Source: Aquisphaera insulae (GTDB lineage: Bacteria; Planctomycetota; Planctomycetia; Isosphaerales; Isosphaeraceae). Taken from it: a stretch of 64,000 bases of DNA. The stretch spans positions 1 through 64,000 of the forward strand of contig NZ_JAALJH010000026.1 in NCBI RefSeq assembly GCF_011064615.1, in the 5' to 3' direction. The position numbers and the translations under genes are program-made. Of the stretch, positions 1 to 7,382 are shown piece by piece (position 1 is the stretch's first letter; every line of letters starts with the position of its first letter). Below the pieces are notes generated by a model. It was not told the DNA's origin, did no database searches, and was given only the letters and a program-made list of their open reading frames with translations.

Positions 1-177
1 CGGACCTCCTGAGAGATGAAGAGTTTACGTCATTCGAGACGTTGCCGGATAGCCTCTGAGACCAGTACTTCAGATCAGCTACTCGACCGCCGTCCCTGAG
101 CCGAGTGCTCTTCTCCTCGCCAGCGTCGGCTTCGTCAGCCTGGCGGTTTTTCACCAATGTGGTCAGGGGAAGGCGAC
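1..177 (-). other. 3' flank of the intron; possible partial reading frame
   Basis: The minus strand from about 165 to the window edge is open in one frame for about 55 codons (it reads LTTLVKNRQADEADAGEE and on). This could be the 3' exon of a gene interrupted by the intron, or chance. No family is recognised and the frame runs off the window, so it is not called as a gene. Confidence 0.2.
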
Positions 178-220
178 GGGCCGGGTCGCCCCGGGGGATT
201 GCTCCCCCGAGGCTCCCACA

Positions 221-252
221 GATCCGTACGTGCACTTTCGTGCATACGGCTC
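221..252 (-). ncRNA. Group II intron domain V
   Basis: On the minus strand this 32-nt hairpin reads GAGCCGTATGCAC, GAAA loop, then GTGCACGTACGGATC. It has the catalytic-triad-like AGC near the 5' side, a GNRA (GAAA) tetraloop and the internal bulge of group II domain V. It starts six bases after the maturase stop codon. Confidence 0.85.
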
Positions 253-258
253 CTCAGA

Positions 259-1620
259 TCATGAACTCGCTGCTCGACGGTACGTGGAGTGGATCGGGAT
301 CGGCGGCGGGAGCGGGTAGCGCTCCAGGAGCCGAGCGAAATCCGTCCAGGTCATGGCCCCGTCCCGACGCTGCCGGGAGAGCCATCGTCTCCAGATGTGT
401 GTGGCCAATCGCCGGAACAAGCTCAGGGCGGTTGAATTGCCCGTGATCCCGTAGTAGGCGAAATGGCCGCGCAGTTTCTGGCTCAGCGTATGGTGCTGTT
501 CCTCGAGCGGTAGATGTCGGTTTTGCCGGCACCATTCCGCGATCGCGGCCAGCCCCCGGCTGAGGCGACTTCGTGCGGTCCTCCTCTTCACTACTGGGTT
601 CCCGCGCAGAGATCGCGACCAGAAGTGCGTGAACCCGAGGAAGTCAAACGTCCCAGGGGCCTGCTCTCCCGACCCGACCTCTCGCGCGGCGCGGTCGGGC
701 CGCTCGAACGGCACCAATCGCGTCTTATCCGGGTGGACCGTCAGTCCGTACTTGGCGAATCGCTTGGGGAGCACTTCCAGGACTCGCCTGGCGTCAGACC
801 CATGGGTGAACCCCATGACGAAGTCGTCGGCGTAGCGAACCAGGAAGGCCCTCCCGCGAAGGCGGGGCTTGACCTCACGCTCGAACCATTCGTCCAGCAC
901 GTAGTGCAGGAACAGGTTCGCGAGCAAGGGTGACACCACACCCCCTTGCGGCGACCCCGATTCCGGATGCGTAACGCATCCGTCCTCGACGACCCCCGCG
1001 TTGAGCCATTTGCCGATCAGTCGCAGTAATACACCGTCTCGCACCCGTCGCTTGAGGAACTCCCGGAGATGGCCGTGGTCGATCGTGTCGAAGAATTTTC
1101 GGATGTCCACGTCCAGGATCCAGCCCCCTCTCATGTCCATCGCCTGACGCCAGATGGCGTCCAGGGCCTGGTGCGCCGACCGGCCCGGTCGGAAGCCGTA
1201 CGAGCAATCCAAGAAGTCCTGCTCGTAAATGGCTTCCAAAACCATGACCACCGCCCGTTGAAGCACCTTGTCTTCGAAGGTCGGAATCCCCAGCGGCCTG
1301 GTCTCGGTAGCCGAACCGGCCTTGGGGATGTAGGTCCGTCGCACCGGGGGCGCCACGTACGTGCCGGACTTGGCTCGGTCCAGCAGCAACCTGAGGTTGC
1401 CCATCAGGTTCGCCGCATAGTCCTCGCCGGTCTGTCCGTCCACGCCGGGGGCGCCGTCCTTACGGGTCCGCTGGTACGCCTGGTGAAGCCAGGCGACATC
1501 GATGTGATGAGCCAGGGACGTGAACCCCATCTCGGGGCTCTTTCGAGCGAGTTCCGCGATCCGTTGTCGTTTCGTGGACACGTCCACGGGTTTCAATGCA
1601 CCCGCCATGTTTCCCTCCAA
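259..1620 (-). CDS. ltrA: Group II intron reverse transcriptase/maturase
   Basis: This intron-encoded protein of 453 aa copies intron RNA during retrohoming and helps the RNA fold for splicing. The RT blocks are in order: RT0-like DGAPGVDGQT (55-64), RPLGIPTFEDKVLQ (108-121), DVDIRKFFDTID (about 170-181), SGSPQGGVVSPLLANL (221-236) and the catalytic YADD (263-266), then a thumb/maturase X region with FDFLGFTHFW. No C-terminal HNH endonuclease is present: the protein ends soon after the X domain with PPIPIHSTYRRAASS. Such En-minus proteins usually use nicked or single-stranded target DNA. All catalytic residues are intact, so it could be active. Domain V begins within about 10 nt of the stop, as expected for an ORF placed in domain IV. 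Confidence 0.95.
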   Translation of the reverse strand: MEGNMAGALKPVDVSTKRQRIAELARKSPEMGFTSLAHHIDVAWLHQAYQRTRKDGAPGVDGQTGEDYAANLMGNLRLLLDRAKSGTYVAPPVRRTYIPKAGSATETRPLGIPTFEDKVLQRAVVMVLEAIYEQDFLDCSYGFRPGRSAHQALDAIWRQAMDMRGGWILDVDIRKFFDTIDHGHLREFLKRRVRDGVLLRLIGKWLNAGVVEDGCVTHPESGSPQGGVVSPLLANLFLHYVLDEWFEREVKPRLRGRAFLVRYADDFVMGFTHGSDARRVLEVLPKRFAKYGLTVHPDKTRLVPFERPDRAAREVGSGEQAPGTFDFLGFTHFWSRSLRGNPVVKRRTARSRLSRGLAAIAEWCRQNRHLPLEEQHHTLSQKLRGHFAYYGITGNSTALSLFRRLATHIWRRWLSRQRRDGAMTWTDFARLLERYPLPPPIPIHSTYRRAASS

Positions 1621-2501
1621 CGGTGTCGTGATCCGACGCCCCCTTCCCTCCGCGGGGTCCCTTCGGTGTGGTTCCCCCGCCTCGTCGGTACTATGAGGCG
1701 CTCCGAATCCCCGCCGCCCGTCTCGGCCCGCTTCGTTACCTTCGCGAGCCCGATACCATCGCTTCGCCCGTATTTCGCTCCCCTCGGTCGTGGGCGTCCC
1801 GCCGGGGGCCTGGGAGTTTGGTCATCCGGTCTCCCGATCCGGAGTCTTCGATGGAGACGTCGGGGTCTCTCAAGTTCCCGGGGAACCCTGATGACCGTTG
1901 CCCGTGCTCTTCGACCCCGGCGGGACCGGATGCGCCTGATGGGACCAGGTGCGGCGACATCCGACGCGGCCCCCGCCAATGTCCACGACGAGGGCTCCTC
2001 ACATCTCTCGTTTTCGGGGCTCAATCACACGACCTTCGGCCTGGCTGTCTACGCTTCGCAGGATGGGTTACCCCATCGCCACGCAAGACTCGCTTCTGGC
2101 TGCTGGCCCGGCTCTGCCAGGCGGGATTGGCTACCCGCAGGATTCCAGCGAAAGGTTTCTGATTTCGAGATCTTTCTCCTTTCCACGGGCTTAACTTGAC
2201 GCAAGGACATCGCGATTGCTCGCAGATCTCTGGGCAACATGGGCAGGGTCAGATTCGAGGATGACGAGGGATCATCACTCAGGGCCACCTTCGATTGAGA
2301 AGCCCACTCACTACTCTTTGGGGGGGATGCCGACCGGCGCTCACCAGCACGCGGGCTTGTGGAATGTACCGTGCGTATCCTTCATCGTGGGCGGAAACTG
2401 ACGGGCTGAGAGGTCGGCATCCTGGATGACCAGCGGCGAGCTGCCACCATGCGGGCTGACGGCCTTCCTCAACGTCATGCTTGGTCCTCTGCCGGGCCTC
2501 G

Positions 2502-2534
2502 TCAAGGCCAGAGGGGTCATCAAGGCCAAAGGGG
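2502..2534. repeat. Short direct repeat pair
   Basis: TCAAGGCCAGAGGGG (2502-2516) and TCAAGGCCAAAGGGG (2520-2534) match at 14 of 15 positions and start 18 bases apart. Role unknown. Confidence 0.5.
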
Positions 2535-2637
2535 TTAGGACCATTCTACATTTGTAACTTTGGGGGCATGGTTGGTCTTTTCGACCCCACCCCCCCAAAC
2601 CCAGCTCCTGATCTCACCAGATTCAAACTGACAGGAC

Positions 2638-2643
2638 TATAAT
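2638..2643 (+). promoter_or_regulatory. Possible -10 element of the amidinotransferase operon
   Basis: A perfect TATAAT lies about 120 bases upstream of the decarboxylase start. No good -35 hexamer is found at 16-18 bases spacing, so this is a weak call based on position and one hexamer. Confidence 0.3.
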
Positions 2644-2761
2644 TGCACGTCAGTCAGATTGTCACCTGCATGCCATTGGTGCGCATCGCTCTGGCGTACA
2701 CGGGTCTTCTGCCAGGGCACTCGAGGCATGGCTTGTTGCGGGACTAGAACAGGGGCGAAGG

Positions 2762-3934
2762 ATGGAGAATGAAATGAAGGAGAGCCCCGTGGCCGGTGAA
2801 AGCGGCTGCATCTTTCCCGAAATCCGAGGCATGGAGACGCCCCTGCTTTTGATGGATCTGCGAGTCGTCGGCCGAAACGTCGAGCTCCTCCGCAACGCAT
2901 TCCCGGACGTGGATATCTGGTATGCACTCAAGAGTAATCCCGACGAGCGAGTCGTCTCATGCCTCGCGACATTAGGCGTCGGGTTCGAGGTCGCGTCGGC
3001 CAGTGAGTTGCGAGCCGTGCTCGGTCTCGGAATCCCGTCCGACCGCATCGTATGCCTGCACACCATCAAGTCCCCGGCTTTTGTCCGCCTGTTGCATGAC
3101 AGCGGAATCTCAGTTATGGCCGTCGATTGCCGCGAAGAGGTCCAGAAGCTCGCGACGATCGCACCGAGAAGCCGGGTCGTCGTAAGACTCGAAACGGACG
3201 GACATGGGAGTCGAGTCCGCCTCGGCGGGAAGTTCGGCTGCGCGCCGGATGAAGTGGTTGAGCTGGCCCGTCTCGCTCGCCGAAGCGGGCTAGAGTCGGC
3301 AGGGGTGACCATGCACGTCGGCTCTCAATGCGAGGCGATCGCCACCTGGTTGGGCGCATTGAATCTCTGCCGGGCCGTCTGTGAGCGGCTCGCCGAGGTT
3401 GGCGCTCCACCCGAGATCATCAGCCTCGGAGGCGGTTTGCCCGTTCCTTACACCACCTCGGTCCCGCCACTGGCCGCGATCGGAGGCCTCGTCCGGGATG
3501 CCGCAATCCAGCGTTGCGGCACCGCGGGCTGTCGCGTCACCTTCGAGCCTGGTCGGTCCATCGCTGCAACCGCTGGAACACTCGTCACTTCGGTGATCGG
3601 AACCGCCACTCGCGGCGGCGAGCGCTGGGTGTACCTTGACGCCGGAATCTACCAAGGGCTCTTCGAATGGCTCCCCGCCGCTGGCGGTTTCGCCATGCCG
3701 ATCGTGGCGGACCACGGGGAAAGGCCCTTCCAGCGATGCCGGCTCGCCGGGCCCACGTGCGACAGCCTGGACGTCCTGCCCGGTGAGTTCAACCTCCCCG
3801 AGCTGCGGACGGGCGATCGCCTGGCGTTTCGATTCGCGGGAGCATACTCGACATCGGTCTCGACGACGTTCAATGGCTTCGATCCGCCACGGGTCGTTCT
3901 CGTCGGAACGGGAGGAGATTCGCGGGATGGCTGA
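2762..3934 (+). CDS. PLP-dependent ornithine/diaminopimelate-type decarboxylase
   Basis: This is a fold-type III PLP decarboxylase of 390 aa, in the family of eukaryotic-type ornithine, diaminopimelate and arginine decarboxylases. Seen: YALKSN with the Schiff-base Lys57, HVGSQ (185-189), LGGGLP (222-227), phosphate-binding EPGR (262-265) and GPTCDSLDV (330-338). The last contains the Cys-Asp pair that the second subunit gives to the active site in ornithine decarboxylases. That pair and the length favour a basic amino acid substrate such as ornithine, giving putrescine; lysine, arginine or diaminopimelate cannot be excluded. It is the first gene of a four-gene operon, with its 3' end overlapping the next gene by 8 nt. 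ATG 2774 has a better-spaced GGAG than ATG 2762 and may be the real start. Confidence 0.88.
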   Translation: MENEMKESPVAGESGCIFPEIRGMETPLLLMDLRVVGRNVELLRNAFPDVDIWYALKSNPDERVVSCLATLGVGFEVASASELRAVLGLGIPSDRIVCLHTIKSPAFVRLLHDSGISVMAVDCREEVQKLATIAPRSRVVVRLETDGHGSRVRLGGKFGCAPDEVVELARLARRSGLESAGVTMHVGSQCEAIATWLGALNLCRAVCERLAEVGAPPEIISLGGGLPVPYTTSVPPLAAIGGLVRDAAIQRCGTAGCRVTFEPGRSIAATAGTLVTSVIGTATRGGERWVYLDAGIYQGLFEWLPAAGGFAMPIVADHGERPFQRCRLAGPTCDSLDVLPGEFNLPELRTGDRLAFRFAGAYSTSVSTTFNGFDPPRVVLVGTGGDSRDG

Positions 3935-4700
3935 TCCGGACGCTGAGGACTCATACCGGGCCTTCGAGCCGCGGGATTACCTGAGGCAATATTACTCGCG
4001 GCCGCAGCTCGCCGCCGATGATGCCCGGCTGTTCCGATCCCTCTGTGACTGGTTGAGGCGAACCGGCCGCGTGTTCCCGACCGCGCTGGACCTGGGGTGC
4101 GGTCCGACCATCCACAACACCTTCGCAATCGCCCCGTACGCCCTTCAGATCGATCTGGCGGACTATCTGCCTGCGAACCTCGGCGAAGTACGCAAGTGGC
4201 TCAACGAGGCTCCGGATGCGCACGACTGGGATGCGCTATTTCGAGACGTGCTGACCTGCGAGGGGGCCTCAACCGCGGAACTGGAGCGAAGGAAAGCCCT
4301 CTATCGCTCGCGGGTTTCCGCGCTACTCCCTTGCGACCTCCGATGCCCCAACCCCCTCGGATGGCCGGCGAGATACGACCTGGTCACCTCCTTCTTCTGC
4401 CCGGAATGCGTGGCAAAGGACCGGGACGAATGGGGGATGGTCATGAGCAGGGTCCTGGGACTCGTGCGCCCCGGAGGGGCTGTGTACTTCGCGGCTGTCG
4501 GGGATGCTCACCGGTATGCCGTCCTGGGTCGTTGGTTCCCTTGCACGCCGGTGAGGGAGCAGGATTTTCGAGAAGTACTCGTCCGGCACAACTTCGACGC
4601 CTCATCCATTGCGGCCCAGGCCGTCCCCGCTCCCGATTGGGTTGAGGATGGTTTCGACCACATCATCCTTGTCAACGCGACCAGAGGGCAGAGCAGATGA
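3927..4700 (+). CDS. SAM-dependent N-methyltransferase, NNMT/PNMT/TEMT family
   Basis: This is a 257-aa small-molecule methyltransferase related to animal nicotinamide, phenylethanolamine and thioether methyltransferases. Seen: the family's N-terminal signature FEPRDYLRQYYS (13-24), the SAM loop LDLGCGPTIHN (54-64), the acidic stretch IDLADYLPANLGEVRKWL (75-92) that follows it in NNMT-type enzymes, and LVRPGGAVYFAAV (179-191). Family members methylate an amine, pyridine nitrogen or thioether. Here the likely acceptor is an amine or guanidine made by the neighbouring decarboxylase and amidinotransferase (inference). The start at 3927 has GGAGGAG about 10 bases upstream and overlaps the decarboxylase end. 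The stop overlaps the next start (ATGA, 4697-4700), pointing to translational coupling. Confidence 0.87.
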   Translation: MADPDAEDSYRAFEPRDYLRQYYSRPQLAADDARLFRSLCDWLRRTGRVFPTALDLGCGPTIHNTFAIAPYALQIDLADYLPANLGEVRKWLNEAPDAHDWDALFRDVLTCEGASTAELERRKALYRSRVSALLPCDLRCPNPLGWPARYDLVTSFFCPECVAKDRDEWGMVMSRVLGLVRPGGAVYFAAVGDAHRYAVLGRWFPCTPVREQDFREVLVRHNFDASSIAAQAVPAPDWVEDGFDHIILVNATRGQSR

Positions 4701-5767
4701 GCGAGGCGTTTGGGCGGGTTCGCTCCTATACCGAATGGGATCCCCTCGAAGAAGTGGTCGTCGGGAGGGCCGTTCACGCCCGGATCGCCAGGCCGGATCG
4801 GGGCCTCTTCGCGGTCGAATACCGGAGCTACGGCAGCATCGATCGAATCCCGTCAGGCCCGTATCCGGACCATGTGATCGCGGAAACGGAAGAAGATCTC
4901 GAGATCCTGATCGAGACGTTCCTGAAACTCGGCGTGGTCGTCCGACGTCCCGATGTCTGGGACCATGCGCGAACATATCGTTCGCCCGATTTTGAAACGG
5001 ACGGGCAATACAGTTATTGCCCACGAGACCTGTTCGTCGTCGCCGGCGACTGGCTCATCGAGGCGCCGATGACGCTGCGATGCCGACAGTACGAGACGCT
5101 TCCGTTCAAGCCTCTGCTCATGGATTACCTCCGCGGCGGGGCCCGGTGGGTATCCGCTCCCCGGCCGCGATTGGCCGACGACACCTACTGCCTCGACGGC
5201 TCGCATCCGCACGCCCTGACGGAGGCCGAACCGATCTTCGACGCGGCCAATCTGCTCCGGCTGGGCCGCGACATCCTCTATCTGGTCTCGGTCTCGGGCA
5301 ACCGGCTGGGGGCACATTGGCTGCAATCCATCCTCGGCCCGGACTTCCGCGTCCGCGTCTACGACGGGATTTATGGTGGCACCCACGTCGACACCACGAT
5401 CACCCCGGTTCGGCCGGGGCTGGTCGTCGTGAACGGAGAGAGGGTAGGGCCGCACAACCTCCCCGACGTGTTCCATGGGTGGGACGTCGTGTACCTCAAG
5501 GATGTCGTGGACATCGGCTTCACGGGCACCTCGTATGCGTCCAAATGGATTGGGATCAATTTCCTGATGGTTCGTCCCGAACTGGCGATCGTGGACCCAG
5601 TTCAGAAATCGCTCGTGAAAGAGCTGGAACGACGCGGGATCGAGATCGTCCCATTGCGGCTGAGGCACGCACGGACGCTCGGCGGCGGATTCCATTGCGT
5701 CACCTTGGATGTCCGCCGCAAGGGTGGACCTGAGACATACTGTCGTCCGGCGGGCTCTCCTCAGTGA
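4697..5767 (+). CDS. Amidinotransferase, glycine amidinotransferase-like
   Basis: This 356-aa enzyme transfers an amidino group, normally from arginine, to an amine acceptor. It follows vertebrate L-arginine:glycine amidinotransferase closely. CPRD (Asp111) precedes the segment IEAPM; EPIFDAANLLRLGRDI (179-194) carries Asp182; GGTHVDTTI (228-236) carries His230; SKWIGINFLM is present; and GGGFHCVTLDVRRKG (329-343) carries the nucleophile Cys334. All catalytic residues expected for the family are there. Relatives also act in cylindrospermopsin (CyrA/AoaA) and saxitoxin (SxtG) synthesis, where the acceptor is not always glycine. Beside a decarboxylase and an N-methyltransferase, the acceptor may be the decarboxylation product or an amino acid; a creatine-like or methylated agmatine-like product is conceivable (inference). 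Start and stop both overlap neighbours. Confidence 0.93.
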   Translation: MSEAFGRVRSYTEWDPLEEVVVGRAVHARIARPDRGLFAVEYRSYGSIDRIPSGPYPDHVIAETEEDLEILIETFLKLGVVVRRPDVWDHARTYRSPDFETDGQYSYCPRDLFVVAGDWLIEAPMTLRCRQYETLPFKPLLMDYLRGGARWVSAPRPRLADDTYCLDGSHPHALTEAEPIFDAANLLRLGRDILYLVSVSGNRLGAHWLQSILGPDFRVRVYDGIYGGTHVDTTITPVRPGLVVVNGERVGPHNLPDVFHGWDVVYLKDVVDIGFTGTSYASKWIGINFLMVRPELAIVDPVQKSLVKELERRGIEIVPLRLRHARTLGGGFHCVTLDVRRKGGPETYCRPAGSPQ

Positions 5768-6129
5768 TGAGATCCACAGCCTGGGGCCTCTCGATCCTGG
5801 TTTGGTACTCACTGCTGGTAGGTAGTGCCGTCCTCGGTGCCGTCGGCGACATACTCCTCTTCCAGTGGGCCAAGCGGCCGAACGGGTGGGCACTTTCGGC
5901 CGGATTTCTGATATGGATCTCCTGCCTCGTGCTGATGGCAATCATGTTTCGTCTCAGTACTTTGTCATTCGGCCCTGCCATCGTCCTGTTCGTGGTGATC
6001 CACCTGATCATCGACCTTCTCTGGGATGCGATCGTCCTTGAATCCGTCCTGACCCCTGCGCAGTGGGTCGGGGTCGCACTGGCCGTGGCGGCCATTCTCC
6101 TGCTGCAATTCGGCAGAAACTCCCCTTGA
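5764..6129 (+). CDS. SMR/EamA-like small membrane transporter
   Basis: This is a 121-aa integral membrane protein with four hydrophobic helices (about residues 8-30, 40-62, 68-88 and 97-115). Its length and layout match small multidrug resistance (SMR) or half-EamA proteins that export cations, guanidinium or polyamines. The first helix contains AVLGAVGDILLFQWAK, where an acidic residue sits within a membrane segment as SMR proteins require, although at a different place from Glu14 of EmrE. A second acidic residue lies in LIIDLLWDAI. It starts at GTG 5764, or ATG 5767, overlapping the amidinotransferase stop. It is the last gene of the operon and probably exports the product. This is notable because SMR proteins of the Gdx type carry guanidinium ions. 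Confidence 0.75.
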   Translation: MMRSTAWGLSILVWYSLLVGSAVLGAVGDILLFQWAKRPNGWALSAGFLIWISCLVLMAIMFRLSTLSFGPAIVLFVVIHLIIDLLWDAIVLESVLTPAQWVGVALAVAAILLLQFGRNSP

Positions 6130-6749
6130 GGTCGTCCAACTCAATCGAGTGCGCCTTGAGGCCCGGACGAGCGTCGTGAACACGCTGACGCGGACCTACC
6201 CCCGTCTCCGGCTTGCTCGACTCCATCGTCCGCCTCGTCCATCCCGCCGCCCCGCAGACTGCCTGAACGCCACCCAGTCGCCAATCCATCACGAACGGTT
6301 CGTACGAAACCCGTGTTTCTGGCGAACTGCCGTTTTCTCTCCACGATCAAGTTACCCGAAGCCTGCGCAACGCTCGAAGACGAGGGAAGGGGCAGGCCCC
6401 TCCAGATAGGAAGTCGGCGGCTCGGGAACCGTTGTTCTCATCGCGAGCGATCAAGGATGTCACGCGGGTTGCAGTTCGACCGCCCCGCGAGGCGAAAAGC
6501 CCCTGCTTGAGGGGATTGCCTTTCGCCATGAAAAGAGCAAGAATACCCGCACGTCAATTCACGCTTTTCAAGGCATCGACAGGACAGGCTCGCCAGCGCG
6601 GGGTATGACTGATCCGCCGGCAGAGACCGGCGACGAGCACGTTCTGCCTCCGGGGCCCTTCCGCATCGCCTCGTGTCAGTCCCCATCAACCCCGGAAGCT
6701 CACCTCAACCGAGCGGCGCCCCGGTCTGTCCGTCGACGGAGAACCCGAG
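6130..6749. other. Intergenic region with a structured element
   Basis: About 620 bases with only short, unconvincing reading frames. The notable content is the two-level inverted repeat at 6491-6527; otherwise nothing recognisable. Confidence 0.4.
6491..6527. repeat. Nested inverted repeat (possible structured RNA or terminator)
   Basis: GGCGAAA (6491-6497) pairs perfectly with TTTCGCC (6521-6527). Inside it, CCCCT (6500-6504) pairs with AGGGG (6510-6514). There is no T tract on either side, so a simple intrinsic terminator is unlikely. Confidence 0.4.
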
Positions 6750-7286
6750 ATGCTGATCAAGGACCTGGCCACCAAGATGTACATCGCGTGCGAGCCCTAC
6801 AGCGGAGAGTATCAGCGCGTCCTGAAGACGCAGAACGCCTACTGGTGTCGCGACGGGAACATCAAAAAACCCGGATATCCCCACGTGACGATCGATTGGG
6901 GGGATAACGGGAACCATGAACTCGACGAGTTTCACGTCACGTTTCGGTTCGGGTTGGAGAGCGCCTACAACTTCCACGTCTACTTGAAGATGACCACTCA
7001 GGGCATCCAGGTCGTCCGCGACAACCAGGCCGACCTGACCCGCAGTCTCGTCAGCAAGGACTTCCCGTCCGACAACTGGTTTGCCAAGGACGACCCGGAC
7101 ACCGCGTCGGCCAAGGCCAACCTCAAGGGCGATCTGACCGAGTCCATGAAACACGCGAAGACGATCGCCGTGGCCTTCGGGACGCAATTCTACTACGGCG
7201 CGACCAACGCCGCCTGCCAGGAGTTCTTCCAGAAGGCCACCGTCGTGACCAACTCGCTTCCTCCCAAGTCTCCCTACCACTTTTAA
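6750..7286 (+). CDS. Conserved-looking hypothetical protein, 178 aa
   Basis: No family recognised. The protein is soluble, has no signal peptide or membrane helix, and is rich in aromatic residues (for example YPHVTIDWGDNGNHELDEFH around residues 43-62). This composition is unlike the arginine-rich false frames typical of this DNA, so it is probably a real gene. A GGAG lies about 9 bases before the ATG. The N-terminal half alternates hydrophobic and polar residues as in a beta-rich fold; the C-terminal half (about 110-165) looks helical. It stands alone between the structured gap upstream and a convergent GxGYxYP gene. Confidence 0.6.
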   Translation: MLIKDLATKMYIACEPYSGEYQRVLKTQNAYWCRDGNIKKPGYPHVTIDWGDNGNHELDEFHVTFRFGLESAYNFHVYLKMTTQGIQVVRDNQADLTRSLVSKDFPSDNWFAKDDPDTASAKANLKGDLTESMKHAKTIAVAFGTQFYYGATNAACQEFFQKATVVTNSLPPKSPYHF

Positions 7287-7382
7287 CCGATCCGCTCCCG
7301 ATCGCGAGTCTCCCGTCCGGTTCCGGTGTCCTCTTGATCCGTGACTTCCGTGCCATCCGTGGTAGGGCCTCTTCTTCTCCAA

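Larger units (their letters stand above)
178..2190 (-). mobile_element. Group II intron (ribozyme plus maturase), approximate ends
   Basis: This is a retroelement read on the minus strand. Its 3' ribozyme part is visible: a 32-nt domain V hairpin (221-252, starting GAGCCGTATGC and closing GTACGGATC) lies a few bases after the maturase stop, followed by a GC-rich domain VI-like hairpin (178-220). Upstream of the maturase, the minus strand carries the usual roughly 550-nt structured leader, including a stretch resembling the conserved AAGCGAGTCTTGCG and GCGAAGCGTAGACAG segments of bacterial group II introns (about 2060-2110). The 5' end is placed near 2186, where a GTGGAAAGG sequence starts, but the canonical GTGYG is not seen there. 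The 3' end could lie anywhere from about 150 to 180. Size and order (leader, ORF in domain IV, DV, DVI) fit a full-length element. Confidence 0.8.
2191..2761. other. Gap between the intron and the amidinotransferase operon
   Basis: About 570 bases without a convincing gene. On the minus strand a short frame (2288 down to the intron edge, 34 codons, GTG start) could be a 5' exon. Two imperfect 15-bp direct repeats lie at 2502-2534. A perfect TATAAT is at 2638-2643. Confidence 0.4.

Noticed and set aside
2191..2761. Possible coding frames between the intron and the operon
   Set aside because: Frames are short, with biased composition and no protein-like pattern.
6471..6520. CRISPR-like sequence ending in GAGGGGATTGCC
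   Set aside because: Only one copy exists, without spacers or cas genes; the sequence is better explained by the nested inverted repeat.
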